Part shown: one piece after another, positions 8,491 through 16,947 of the stretch | Numbering within the stretch: the first letter of the stretch is position 1 | Layout: each line of letters begins with the position of its first letter | Assembly (NCBI GenBank): GCA_945893045.1 | Contig: CAMDEA010000008.1 | Span: 1-64,000, forward strand | From: Planctomyces sp. SH-PL62 | GTDB lineage: Bacteria; Planctomycetota; Planctomycetia; Planctomycetales; Planctomycetaceae | Reading direction: 5' to 3' | Length of the DNA: 64,000 nt | Program-made: the position numbers and the translations under genes | The notes under the pieces: model-generated | Database searches by the model: none | The model's input: the letters and a program-made list of their open reading frames with translations, nothing else | Told to the model about the DNA's origin: nothing

Positions 8491-9129
8491 TGCCTCCTCC
8501 TGCTGATGCCGCTGGCACTGACCGGCTGCTTGAAGCCGCTGATCTTCTGGGGCTATTTACTGGGTGGTCCGCCCTCCATTGAGCCGGACTTCGACATCAT
8601 GACCAAGAAGTCGATGACGGCGAAAGAAGTCACCGTCGCCGTCGTCTGCTACGCGCCGTTGGAGGTCAAGTACGACTTCTCCGCCATCGACCATGAGTTA
8701 GCCAAGTACGTGACGTTCCAACTGGTGAAACGCAAGGTGAAGGTCGTCAACCCGGATCGAGTCCGTGCCTGGCTGGACGAGAACAACGACAACTGGGACG
8801 AACCCTCCGAGATCGGCAAAGCCCTCGGTGTGAAGTACGTCGTTTACATCGACCTCGAAAACTTCAATCTTTGGGAAGAGAACAGCCACAATCTCTACCG
8901 TGGCCATGCCGAAGGGGTCGTCAGCGTGTTCGAGATCGACGCGGACGGCGAAGGGGAGAAGATCTACACGAAGGAAATCACTTCGCGTTTCCCGACCATC
9001 GCCCCGCGAGCGTCCACCGAAGTTTCGTACGCGACGTTTAAGCAGCAGTACCTCTCGCGTCTCAGCGAGGAAATCGGCCGCCTGTTCTACGAACAGTACA
9101 GCGGCGACGACATCCCCGACGCGACCTAA
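8395..9129 (+). CDS. Putative lipoprotein of unknown function (second of two homologues)
   Basis: About 244 residues from ATG 8395; ATG 8506 or TTG 8350 are possible alternatives. The signal ends ICLLLLMPLALTGC, with lipobox LTGC, so export to a membrane is likely. The mature domain is homologous to that of the 7659-8348 product (VVNPDRVRAWLDENNDNW; VKYVVYIDLENFNLWEE; SRLSEEIGRLFYEQY). The N-region of the signal peptide is encoded by one arm of an AT-rich inverted repeat, so the repeat either landed in the gene or supplied its present start. Function unknown; probably acts with its upstream neighbour. Confidence 0.72.
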   Translation: MINTPQSQIADPRTRSQRSLFGLRISSFGFRICLLLLMPLALTGCLKPLIFWGYLLGGPPSIEPDFDIMTKKSMTAKEVTVAVVCYAPLEVKYDFSAIDHELAKYVTFQLVKRKVKVVNPDRVRAWLDENNDNWDEPSEIGKALGVKYVVYIDLENFNLWEENSHNLYRGHAEGVVSVFEIDADGEGEKIYTKEITSRFPTIAPRASTEVSYATFKQQYLSRLSEEIGRLFYEQYSGDDIPDAT

Positions 9130-9309
9130 GCATCCGCCGGCCTCCGAGCAAACCAATCGGCCACTCCCGCCGACTTCTCGGCGTCGCGTGCAATGATGCC
9201 AAATCGCAACACGCCCGACGGACCTGTGGGGGCAAACGACGACTTGGTGAAGGTTCCGAGCGGGCAAATTGACTCGGCGCCTGTATGGCCTACGTTTCTG
9301 GCACAAATT

Positions 9310-9350
9310 CGAACCGTCGTTCCGGGAACCCTGAACGACGAATCGGTTCG
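9310..9350. terminator. Hairpin ahead of the amidotransferase gene
   Basis: CGAACCGTCGTTC pairs with GAACGAC and GGTTCG across a short internal loop, followed by GCTTTCTTCC. It lies 33 bases before the start at 9383, so it may be an attenuator or the terminator of the lipoprotein operon. The rest of the 9130-9382 gap shows nothing else. Confidence 0.4.
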
Positions 9351-9382
9351 GCTTTCTTCCAGACGAGTTTGAGGCCACGAGC

Positions 9383-11338
9383 ATGTGCGGCATCGCGGGA
9401 ATTCAGCGATTCGATGGGCAGCCGATCGGGCGTGAGATGCTCGATGCAATGGTCGCGACGCTCGATCATCGCGGGCCGGACGCGAATGGCGTTGAACTGC
9501 GCGGCGCGGTCGGACTGGGCCACACGCGGCTGAGCATTATCGACCTCTCCGGCGGCGTGCAGCCGATGGTTTTGGAGGACGACGAACTCGTCGTCACTTT
9601 CAACGGCGAGATTTTCAACTACATCGAACTGCGGCAGGAGCTGATCGCTCATGGCCGGCGGTTCGCGACGACGTCAGACACCGAAGTGCTGCTGCAAGCC
9701 TATGCTCAATGGGGCGAGGACTGTGTGCAGCACTTCAACGGACAATGGGCGTTTGCCATTTGGGACGCGCGACGCCAGAAGCTGTTCTTGTCGCGCGATC
9801 GGCTCGGCAAGCGGCCTTTGTTTTACACGGTCAGCGGCAAGACGTTTCTGTTCGCGTCCGAGGTGAAGGCGATCTTCGCTCATCCGAGTGTGAGCAAGGC
9901 GATTGATCCGGTGGGCCTGGATCAGCTCTGCACGTTCTGGTCGGCTCAGCCGCCGCGGACGATCTTTGCGGGAATCAATCTGCTGCCTCCCGGACACTCA
10001 TTAACAGTGCAGGATGGCAAGCTGACGGTCGCGCAATACTGGGATCTCGATTTCTCTGAGACGCTCGACAACGTTTCGGCTCGTGAACTCGAAGAGCAAC
10101 TGCTCGACCTGCTGACGGACGCGACGAGGTTGCGGCTCCGCAGCGATGTGCCGGTCGGAGCGTATCTCTCCGGCGGACTCGATTCGTCGATCACGGCGGC
10201 GCTGGCCAAAGACCTGAATCGCGAAAAGCTCTGCACGTTCTCGGTCGAGTTCGAGAATCCGGAATTCGACGAGAGCGTCTTTCAACAAGAAGTGGTGCAA
10301 CGGCTCGGCACCGAACATCACACGGTTCGCTGCTCTCACGACGACATCGGCCGAATCTTTCCACAAGTCATCCGGCACACCGAGACACCGATTCTGCGAA
10401 CGGCTCCAGCTCCGATGTTCCTGTTGTCGAAGCTCGTCCGCGAGTCGGGCATCAAGGTCGTTCTGACCGGCGAAGGGGCCGACGAAGCGTTCGGCGGCTA
10501 CGACATCTTCAAAGAGGCGAAGCTGCGACGCTTCTGGTCGCGGCAACCGGAATCGCGCGTGCGACCGATGTTGCTCAAGCGGCTGTACCCGTACATGAAA
10601 AACATTCAATCGCAGCCGCCCGCCTATCTGCGAGCGTTCTTCGGAGTGAAACCACAGACGGTCGGCCATCCGTTCTTCTCGCATCTGCCGCGGTTTGAAC
10701 TGACCAGCAAGTTGAAAGCGTTCTTTACCCCGGAAGTACTTGCGGCGACGTTCGACAACGATCCGTTGACGGAAGCGGAAGGGAATCTGCCGATGGCATT
10801 CGCGGATTGGGATGACTTCTCGCGGTCGCAGTATCTGGAGTCTCGCGGGTTGATGCCGGGCTACATCCTGTCGTCGCAAGGGGACCGGATGACGATGGCC
10901 AACAGCATTGAAGGCCGCTTCCCGTTCCTCGATCACCGTGTCGTCGAGTTCGCCGCCAAGCTGCCGCCGAGACTGAAGATGGCGGGACTCGACGAGAAAC
11001 ACATCTTGAAGAACGCGACACGTCATCTCGTGCCCGATTCAATCCGTCAGCGATCCAAGCAACCGTATCGAGCACCCGATGCTCAGAGCTTCTTCGACAC
11101 CGACTCCGGCATAGCACGCTTCGAGTACGTCGATGCCATGCTCTCGCCGTCAGCGATCGCGGACGCCGGGCTGTTCGATCCGGAGGCAGTCAGCAAGCTG
11201 GTCGAGAAGGCTCGCAGCGGAGCCGCGATCGGCACGAAAGACAACATGGCGCTGGTCGGCATCCTGTCGGCTCAGCTTGTGGTCGAGCAATTTGTGAATG
11301 GCCGTCCGGTCGATGTGCCGGAATCAGCGTGCGTGTGA
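9383..11338 (+). CDS. asnB: Asparagine synthase (glutamine-hydrolysing)-type amidotransferase
   Basis: The 651-residue protein has an N-terminal class II glutaminase domain (MCGIAGIQRFDG with Cys2 as nucleophile, HRGPDANG, TRLSIIDLSGG, FNGEIFNY, SDTEVLLQAY) and a C-terminal ATP-pyrophosphatase domain with the P-loop SGGLDSS at residues 263-269, FSVEFENPEFDES and LTGEGADEAFGGY. These enzymes amidate a carboxylate using glutamine and ATP. It could make asparagine, but the following acyl carrier protein, acyl-CoA ligase, acyltransferase and deacetylase genes resemble exopolysaccharide loci where such a protein amidates a sugar acid or a related group. That substrate is inferred. Confidence 0.93.
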   Translation: MCGIAGIQRFDGQPIGREMLDAMVATLDHRGPDANGVELRGAVGLGHTRLSIIDLSGGVQPMVLEDDELVVTFNGEIFNYIELRQELIAHGRRFATTSDTEVLLQAYAQWGEDCVQHFNGQWAFAIWDARRQKLFLSRDRLGKRPLFYTVSGKTFLFASEVKAIFAHPSVSKAIDPVGLDQLCTFWSAQPPRTIFAGINLLPPGHSLTVQDGKLTVAQYWDLDFSETLDNVSARELEEQLLDLLTDATRLRLRSDVPVGAYLSGGLDSSITAALAKDLNREKLCTFSVEFENPEFDESVFQQEVVQRLGTEHHTVRCSHDDIGRIFPQVIRHTETPILRTAPAPMFLLSKLVRESGIKVVLTGEGADEAFGGYDIFKEAKLRRFWSRQPESRVRPMLLKRLYPYMKNIQSQPPAYLRAFFGVKPQTVGHPFFSHLPRFELTSKLKAFFTPEVLAATFDNDPLTEAEGNLPMAFADWDDFSRSQYLESRGLMPGYILSSQGDRMTMANSIEGRFPFLDHRVVEFAAKLPPRLKMAGLDEKHILKNATRHLVPDSIRQRSKQPYRAPDAQSFFDTDSGIARFEYVDAMLSPSAIADAGLFDPEAVSKLVEKARSGAAIGTKDNMALVGILSAQLVVEQFVNGRPVDVPESACV

Positions 11339-11346
11339 TGTCATTT

Positions 11347-11423
11347 GTAGGGTGGGTCGAGTCATCGAGACCCACCATCCCGAGTATCAATCTGGTGGGT
11401 CTCGATGACTCGACCCACCCTAC
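11347..11423. repeat. Inverted repeat, family D (single copy here)
   Basis: GTAGGGTGGGTCGAGTCATC, extended by GAGACCCACC, and its exact complement enclose an 18-base loop. It fills the space between the amidotransferase and the acyl carrier protein gene, leaving room for the latter's ribosome-binding site (GAAGGA). Confidence 0.9.
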
Positions 11424-11438
11424 GTCTGAAGGATCAAC

Positions 11439-11696
11439 ATGCCGACGATTGAAACCGACGTTCGTGGATTCGTGACCGACAACTTTCTCTTTGGCCGCAA
11501 AAACGTGTCGCTGGCAGGGGACGACTCGCTATTGGAGCAAGGTCTGATCGACTCGACCGGCGTGCTCGAACTGGTCTCGTTCATCGAGAACAAGTTCAAG
11601 ATCATAGTCGAAGACGATGACCTCGTGCCGGACAACCTGGACTCGATCAATCGCCTGATCGCGTTCATCGAGACCAAGCTAGACGAAGCGAAGTAA
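11439..11696 (+). CDS. Acyl carrier protein
   Basis: The 85-residue acidic protein has the ACP pattern DDSLLEQGLIDSTGVLELVS, where the Ser of DST is the phosphopantetheine attachment site, and a helical end IIVEDDDLVPDNLDSINRLI. The spacing to the acyl-CoA/AMP ligase gene downstream suggests that the ligase loads an acyl or aminoacyl group on this carrier for later transfer to a glycan or lipid. GAAGGA upstream supports the ATG. It is not in a fatty-acid synthesis context (no fab genes nearby). Confidence 0.9.
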   Translation: MPTIETDVRGFVTDNFLFGRKNVSLAGDDSLLEQGLIDSTGVLELVSFIENKFKIIVEDDDLVPDNLDSINRLIAFIETKLDEAK

Positions 11697-11697
11697 T

Positions 11698-11842
11698 TTT
11701 GGAGTGCGGCGATTCATCGCCGCTTTCCTTGCCTTCCTTTGCGGCGGAGCCGCTTTCATTTCAATCTCGATCGGTTGAACCGCGAACGGAAAGCGGCCCC
11801 GCCGCGAAGCCAAAGCGGCGATAAATCGCCGCACTCCAAATT
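11698..11842. repeat. Inverted repeat, family E copy 2
   Basis: Outer arms TTGGAGTGCGGCGATTCATC and GATAAATCGCCGCACTCCAA, with further inner complementarity (GGCGGAGCCGCTTTC with GAAAGCGGCCCCGCC). The right arm ends four bases before the ATG of the acyl-CoA ligase, which has no Shine-Dalgarno sequence, as in copy 1. Confidence 0.88.
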
Positions 11843-13390
11843 ATGCAACTCGAACAGTTTCTTGAACAAACCGCCGCGCGGATGCCGGGCAAGGTCGCGC
11901 TCATTTGCGATAACCGCCGTGTCACCTATCGCGAGATCGAGACCGAGGCGAATCAAATCGCTCACGGCTTGATCGCGAAGGGCGTGCAGCGTGGCGATCG
12001 GGTCGTGCTGTTTCTCGACAACTCCGTCGAGGCGGCGGTCGGTGTGTGGGCGGTGCTCAAGGCCGGGGCCGTGTTCGTCATGGCGAACCCGACGACGAAA
12101 CCGGACAAGCTCACGTACCTGCTCAACAATTCGCGAGCCTCTTGTGTCATCGCTCAGAGCAAACGATTACGTGGCTTTGAGACGACGTGGGCCGAGACTC
12201 CGCATTTGCAAAACGTGATCGTCGTCGGCAAGACCGAGGAGGTCGCCGACTGCACGCATCCGCTGACGAGTTGGACGGAACTCGTCGCAGAGAACAAAGA
12301 CAACACACTGCCGCCCAAGAAGCGGTGCATCGACGTCGATCTGGCCGCGCTCGTTTACACCTCCGGCTCAACGGGTAATCCCAAGGGAGTGATGCTGACG
12401 CACGCGAACATGGTCGCGGCGAATAAGTCGATCACGACCTACTTGCGGAACACGCCGGACGACATCGTCTTGAACGTGTTGCCGCTGAGTTTTGATTACG
12501 GGCTGTATCAATGGCTGATGTGCTGCAATTACGGCGGCACGCTGGTCCTCGAAAAATCGTTCACTTATCCGCACGCGATTCTCGACAAGATCGTGAAGCT
12601 GGGTGTCACCGGCTTCCCGATCGTGCCGACGGTTGTGGCGATCCTGCTGCAAATGGATCTGACGAAGTACGACCTGTCGAAGCTGCGCTACTTCAGCAAC
12701 ACCGGAGCCGCGTTCCCGGTCGAATACATTTTGAAGCTGCGAAAACTGCTGCCGGATGTGACGATCTTCTCGATGTTCGGTCTGACCGAGTGCAAGCGGG
12801 TCAGCTATCTGCCTCCCGAAGAGATTGATCGCCGGACCAGCTCAGTCGGCAAGGCGATGCCGAATTGCGAGACGATGATCCTCGACGACGACGGCCATGA
12901 ACTCGGCCCCAACGAAGTCGGTGAACTGGTCGTGCGCGGCTCGAACGTGATGAAGGGTTATTGGGAAGCTCCCGAACTGACCGCGATCCGATTGAAGCCG
13001 GGCAAGATCCCGCACGAAATGTGGCTCTACACCGGCGACTTGTTCCGCTCGGATGAAGAAGGCTTTCTGTATTGGGTCGGCCGCAAGGACGACATCATCA
13101 AGAGCCGCGGTGAAAAGGTCAGCCCGCGCGAAGTCGAAGACGTCCTGCATCAGCATCCACAAATCGCCGAAGCGGCCGTCGTCGGAGTCGATGACGCGGT
13201 GCTCGGTCAAGCGGTGCGAGCGGTCGTGCGACTGCAACCCGGAGCCGAGTTGACCTTCCGCGACGTGCAAGCTCACTGCCGCAGCTTCCTCGAAGATTTC
13301 ATGGTGCCTCAACAAGTCGAGTTCCGCGACGTTCTGCCGAAGACGCCGAACGGCAAGATCGACAAGAAGATTTTGGTCGCAGCTTCGTAA
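11843..13390 (+). CDS. AMP-dependent acyl-CoA ligase/synthetase
   Basis: The 515-residue adenylate-forming enzyme shows the phosphate-binding motif LVYTSGSTGNPKGVMLTHAN at about residues 171-190, the adenine-pocket SMFGLTECKRVSYL, LYTGDLFRSDEEGFLYWVGR with the hinge RKDDIIKSRGEKVSPREVE, and the C-terminal catalytic Lys in PKTPNGKIDKKIL. It activates a carboxylic acid as an acyl-adenylate and then thioesterifies it to CoA or to the neighbouring acyl carrier protein. The gene order ACP-ligase supports the carrier as acceptor. The chemical nature of the acid is unknown. Confidence 0.93.
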   Translation: MQLEQFLEQTAARMPGKVALICDNRRVTYREIETEANQIAHGLIAKGVQRGDRVVLFLDNSVEAAVGVWAVLKAGAVFVMANPTTKPDKLTYLLNNSRASCVIAQSKRLRGFETTWAETPHLQNVIVVGKTEEVADCTHPLTSWTELVAENKDNTLPPKKRCIDVDLAALVYTSGSTGNPKGVMLTHANMVAANKSITTYLRNTPDDIVLNVLPLSFDYGLYQWLMCCNYGGTLVLEKSFTYPHAILDKIVKLGVTGFPIVPTVVAILLQMDLTKYDLSKLRYFSNTGAAFPVEYILKLRKLLPDVTIFSMFGLTECKRVSYLPPEEIDRRTSSVGKAMPNCETMILDDDGHELGPNEVGELVVRGSNVMKGYWEAPELTAIRLKPGKIPHEMWLYTGDLFRSDEEGFLYWVGRKDDIIKSRGEKVSPREVEDVLHQHPQIAEAAVVGVDDAVLGQAVRAVVRLQPGAELTFRDVQAHCRSFLEDFMVPQQVEFRDVLPKTPNGKIDKKILVAAS

Positions 13391-13470
13391 TCAACTCCGG
13401 CCGTCGGCAGACAGCCGATCGGCGTTCGGCTCACGGCCATCGGCCGGGCAACAGCAACGAAAGAAAACTC

Positions 13471-14460
13471 ATGACCACAGTGACTCAGACGTTCTCCCGC
13501 AACCTGCTGAAACTCGATGCCGCTGCTGAAGTCGCTCGCATTTGCGACTGGATGCGCGAGACCGTCGCGGTGGATTTCAAACGCAAAGGACTGGTGCTCG
13601 GCCTGTCGGGCGGGATTGATTCGACCGTGTGCGCGGCGTTGGCCGTGAAAGCGTTTGGACCAAACCGAGTCTTCGGAATCATGATGCCTGAACGGGACTC
13701 TGAAGCCGACAGCCTCGCGCTGGGCGAACTGCTGGCGGAGTCGCTGGGTTTGGAATCGACGATTGAGAACATCACGCCCATGCTCGACGGAGCCGGTTGC
13801 TATCAGCGTCGCGATGCGGCGATTCAATCGGTGATCCCGGAGTATCAGCCGGATTGGAAAAACAAACTCGTGCTGCCACCGCTGCTGGCCGGAGCACGCT
13901 TTAGCCTGTCGAGCATTGTGGTGCAATCACCCAACGGCGAACGCAAGCAAGCTCGGCTGACGCTCGACGCCTATCAAACGATCGTCGCTGCCACGAACTT
14001 CAAACAACGCTGCCGCAAAATGATGGAGTACTACCACGCGGATCGGCTGCGATACGCCGTGATCGGGACGCCGAATCGGCTCGAATACGACCAAGGCTTC
14101 TTTGTGAAGCAAGGGGACGGCGCGGCCGACATCAAGCCGATCGCACACCTCTACAAGACGCAGGTCTATCAGTTGGCCGATTACCTGGGTGTCCCCGAAG
14201 TCATTCGGATGCGACCACCGACGACCGACACGTACTCGCTGCCACAGAGCCAGGAAGAATTCTTCTTCAGCGTGCCGTACGACAAGCTCGACTGCTGCCT
14301 GTTCGGTTTGAACCACGGCTTCGACGCGGCCGAAGTCGCGGTCGAAATTGGGTTGGGCGTTGAGCAAGTGAAGTTCGTTTACAACGACATCGTGTCGAAG
14401 CGCAAGGCGACCGATTATCTGCATCGTTCGCCAGAGTTGATTGAGAACGTGCTGCCTTAG
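13471..14460 (+). CDS. nadE: NAD synthase-like ATP-dependent amidating enzyme
   Basis: The 329-residue protein has the NadE/PP-loop ATPase motif LGLSGGIDSTVCAALA (residues 44-59), the C-terminal GTPNRLEYDQGFFVKQGDGA, which matches the GT.N..E...G..TK.GD.. segment of NAD synthases, and IKPIAHLYKTQVYQLADYLG. There is no nitrilase domain, so it would be the ammonia-dependent type. Its position inside a polysaccharide gene set, after an amidotransferase and acyl ligase, raises the possibility that it amidates a different acid. TK is replaced by VK in the signature segment. A housekeeping NadE role is equally possible. Confidence 0.85.
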   Translation: MTTVTQTFSRNLLKLDAAAEVARICDWMRETVAVDFKRKGLVLGLSGGIDSTVCAALAVKAFGPNRVFGIMMPERDSEADSLALGELLAESLGLESTIENITPMLDGAGCYQRRDAAIQSVIPEYQPDWKNKLVLPPLLAGARFSLSSIVVQSPNGERKQARLTLDAYQTIVAATNFKQRCRKMMEYYHADRLRYAVIGTPNRLEYDQGFFVKQGDGAADIKPIAHLYKTQVYQLADYLGVPEVIRMRPPTTDTYSLPQSQEEFFFSVPYDKLDCCLFGLNHGFDAAEVAVEIGLGVEQVKFVYNDIVSKRKATDYLHRSPELIENVLP

Positions 14461-14483
14461 AGCGACTCACGAAAAGAAATCTC

Positions 14484-14529
14484 AGTCGCAGGAGCGACTG
14501 AGCTACATAGGCGAGTCGCTCCTGCGACT
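14484..14529. repeat. Short inverted repeat
   Basis: AGTCGCAGGAGCGACT and AGTCGCTCCTGCGACT are complementary to each other and each is itself partly palindromic. The element lies between nadE and the acyltransferase gene. Confidence 0.75.
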
Positions 14530-14569
14530 CGCGTTCTGATGCTTGTGATTCCAAACCTCGAAAAGTGAC

Positions 14570-15598
14570 ATGCCCACACTCGCACCTTCGACAACCTGGC
14601 GAATCACACAGCCGACGGTCGCCGAGCTGCGCGAGCCATTGCTGGCGCTGTGGCATCGCAACTTGCCGGGTGCGTCGCGAGATCGCTTCGAGTGGCTGTA
14701 CGGAACCGGCCGGGCGGAGGCGTTGTTGTTGGGCGAGCGGCCCGTCATCGGGTCGGCGGGACTGATGCGGCGGCGATTCTCGATCGCGGGCGAGGTGATC
14801 GAAGGGGGCGCGGCGATCGACCTGAATGTCGATGAACAGCAGCGGTCGGTCGGACCCGCGATGACGTTGGCCCGCGCGGTCATGAAACTCGCGGATGAAA
14901 ACGGCTGCTCGTGCTTGTATGGCTTTCCGATTCCACGCGCGGCCGGAGTCTTGAAACGCTGTGGTTATCGACAGCTCGGCGAAGTCTCGAATTGGACGAA
15001 GCTGCTGCGGAGCGAATTCAAACTGCGAACCGTTCTGAAATCGTCGCTGGCTGCGAAGCTGGCCGCCCCACTGGTGGATGCCGCGCTGCGCTGGAAGTCG
15101 CCGGAGCGTGAGTGGCGACTGCCGCGGCAGATCGTGGTGGAATCTCCCACAACTTTTGATGAGCGATTCAATCGGCTGTGGCAGACAGCGGCACAGCGGT
15201 TCGGCGTGCTCGGTGAACGCTCGGCGGATTATCTGAGGTGGCGATTCTCGAAGTGTCCCGAACTGAAGTACGAGTGCTTCGCGCTGGCAGGACGCGGCTG
15301 CGGTGAGTTGTTGGGGTACATCGTCTGGTATCGCTCGGACGAGTCGATCTGCATCGCCGATTTGCTGGCCGTCGATGACGCGGCGACCGAGTTGCTGCTG
15401 GCCGAGTTCACTCGGCAAGCCCGCCGGCTGAGAGCAGACGCGATTCGACTGTCATGCTTTGCCGCGCCGCGGTTCTATGAGCAGTTGGAAGCGGCCGGAT
15501 TCTCGCGACGGCAGGATTCGTATCCGGTTCTGGTGCGGATGCCCGAGACCGTCACGGACTGGTATCTGACAATGGCGGACCACGACACCGATGTGTGA
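14570..15598 (+). CDS. GNAT/FemAB-like acyltransferase
   Basis: The 342-residue protein appears to be a tandem GNAT-fold protein: an N-terminal half with LLLGERPVIGSAGLMRRRFS, AAIDLNVDEQQRSVGPAMTL and CLYGFPIPRAAGVLKRCGYR, and a C-terminal half with LGYIVWYRSDESICIADLLA and FYEQLEAAGFSRRQDSYPVL, ending DWYLTMADHDTD, a tail common in polysaccharide-locus acyltransferases. It likely moves an acyl group, perhaps from the ACP encoded upstream, to a glycan. Its stop overlaps the GTG start of the deacetylase gene, so the two are coupled. Confidence 0.75.
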   Translation: MPTLAPSTTWRITQPTVAELREPLLALWHRNLPGASRDRFEWLYGTGRAEALLLGERPVIGSAGLMRRRFSIAGEVIEGGAAIDLNVDEQQRSVGPAMTLARAVMKLADENGCSCLYGFPIPRAAGVLKRCGYRQLGEVSNWTKLLRSEFKLRTVLKSSLAAKLAAPLVDAALRWKSPEREWRLPRQIVVESPTTFDERFNRLWQTAAQRFGVLGERSADYLRWRFSKCPELKYECFALAGRGCGELLGYIVWYRSDESICIADLLAVDDAATELLLAEFTRQARRLRADAIRLSCFAAPRFYEQLEAAGFSRRQDSYPVLVRMPETVTDWYLTMADHDTDV

Positions 15599-16602
15599 CG
15601 ACGATGGCGCTCCGAGTTTCCAAGCGAGATTTGTTGGCTCATACGCTGGACGCGACCGGTTGTGCTCGCGTATTGCGAGCTGCGCGACCGTGGAATGGTG
15701 TCTTGATTTGGAACTATCACCGGATCGGTGACGCGGCCGGTTCGGTGTTCGATCCGCATCTCTTCAGTGCGACGGCGGGGGACTTCGATCGGCAAGTGGC
15801 GTTTCTCAAACAGAACTTCGATGTGATCGGCCTGAACGATTTGGATCAAGCCCTGACTCAGCCGCGCGGTCAATTCGTGATGCTGACGTTCGACGATGGC
15901 TACCGCGACAATTTTGAGTTGGCCTTTCCGATTCTGAAATCGCACGGCGTGCCGGCGACGTTCTTCATCGCCACGGGATTCCTGGATCGTCCGCGTATGC
16001 CGGTGTGGGATGAACTCGCCTGGATGTTGCGGACAACTTCGGTGAAGTCGCTGGCGGCGAACGAATGGCTGCCGACGTCCGTGTGTCTCGCCGATCAACC
16101 GTTCCGGCGGCTGTTGGCCGTTTACAAATCGCTGGGAACGGAATTGACCGAGATGTATCTCGACTTCCTCGCCGACACTCTGGGAACCGGCCGCTGCCCG
16201 GAGTCATTGGCCAGCGACCAGTGGATGACGTGGGACATGCTCCGCGAGATGCAAGCCGGTGGCATGAGCTTCGGCGGTCACACGGTCAATCATCCCATAC
16301 TCTCGAATGCCACGGCGGACCAGCAGGACTGGGAAGTCGGCGAGTGTCAGCGGCGATTGATCGACGAACTCGGCCACCCGATCGAAGCCTTCAGTTATCC
16401 CAACGGCAAGCGCGGCGATTTCAATGAGTTCACGCGCACGGCGTTACGGAGTCACGGTTATCGCTGGGCCTTCAGCTACAGCGGCGGTCACTGCCAACCC
16501 GGCCATCGGGACCATTTCGATCTGCCCCGCACGGCGGTCGAGACCGACATCGACTTGTCGCTCTTCCGTGCGAAGGCCACGCTACCGCAGCTCTTCGCGT
16601 GA
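15595..16602 (+). CDS. Polysaccharide deacetylase (NodB domain)
   Basis: The 335-residue protein carries the NodB motif 1 as MLTFDDGYRDNFELAFPIL (the paired Asp bind metal and act as base), motif 2 as GGHTVNHPILSNAT with the two metal-binding His, and motif 3 as AFSYPNGKRGDF. It removes N- or O-acetyl groups from a polysaccharide. The first start is GTG 15595, overlapping the previous stop as GTGA; ATG 15604 is an alternative. No signal peptide is visible, so it either acts on cytoplasmic lipid-linked intermediates or is exported some other way. It closes the plus-strand polysaccharide set. Confidence 0.92.
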   Translation: MTTMALRVSKRDLLAHTLDATGCARVLRAARPWNGVLIWNYHRIGDAAGSVFDPHLFSATAGDFDRQVAFLKQNFDVIGLNDLDQALTQPRGQFVMLTFDDGYRDNFELAFPILKSHGVPATFFIATGFLDRPRMPVWDELAWMLRTTSVKSLAANEWLPTSVCLADQPFRRLLAVYKSLGTELTEMYLDFLADTLGTGRCPESLASDQWMTWDMLREMQAGGMSFGGHTVNHPILSNATADQQDWEVGECQRRLIDELGHPIEAFSYPNGKRGDFNEFTRTALRSHGYRWAFSYSGGHCQPGHRDHFDLPRTAVETDIDLSLFRAKATLPQLFA

Positions 16603-16676
16603 CTCAGTCGAGCGGGGCAGCGTCCACGGGGCGAACTTTGCCCGCAACCCTCGAAACAGTGAAGGGAGCGATCAAA

Positions 16677-16773
16677 GAATAAGGATTGCCGAATAAGGAT
16701 CGACGAAGTCAGAAGGAGAAGAGTCCCGTCTGACCCTCTGCCTTCTGCAATCCTTATTCGGCAATCCTCATTT
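16677..16773. repeat. Inverted repeat, family B copy 2, in the 16603-16947 gap
   Basis: Same outer arms as 4064-4159 (AATAAGGATTGCCGAATAAG and complement) with a different loop. The right outer arm has one mismatch (CTCATTTT). Nothing else recognisable lies in this gap except the segment 16795-16860, which looks coding-like but has no start. Confidence 0.88.
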
Positions 16774-16947
16774 TCCGCCCTGAATCTCGAAAGCGAAAGA
16801 ACTCATTCTGCCACAAGACGAATTCAAACGTTTGCAGAACAGGGACGCTGTCTTGGATCAGTTGCCAGTCACCAGAATTTGCGCCATGTTGCCGATGATT
16901 GGCTGCGGATTCTCGTTGAGCTTCCCTCGCGCGGAGAGACAAGGCAC

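Noticed and set aside
9130-9382. Possible small gene before the amidotransferase
   Set aside because: Only short frames without start signals; a hairpin is the only structure seen.
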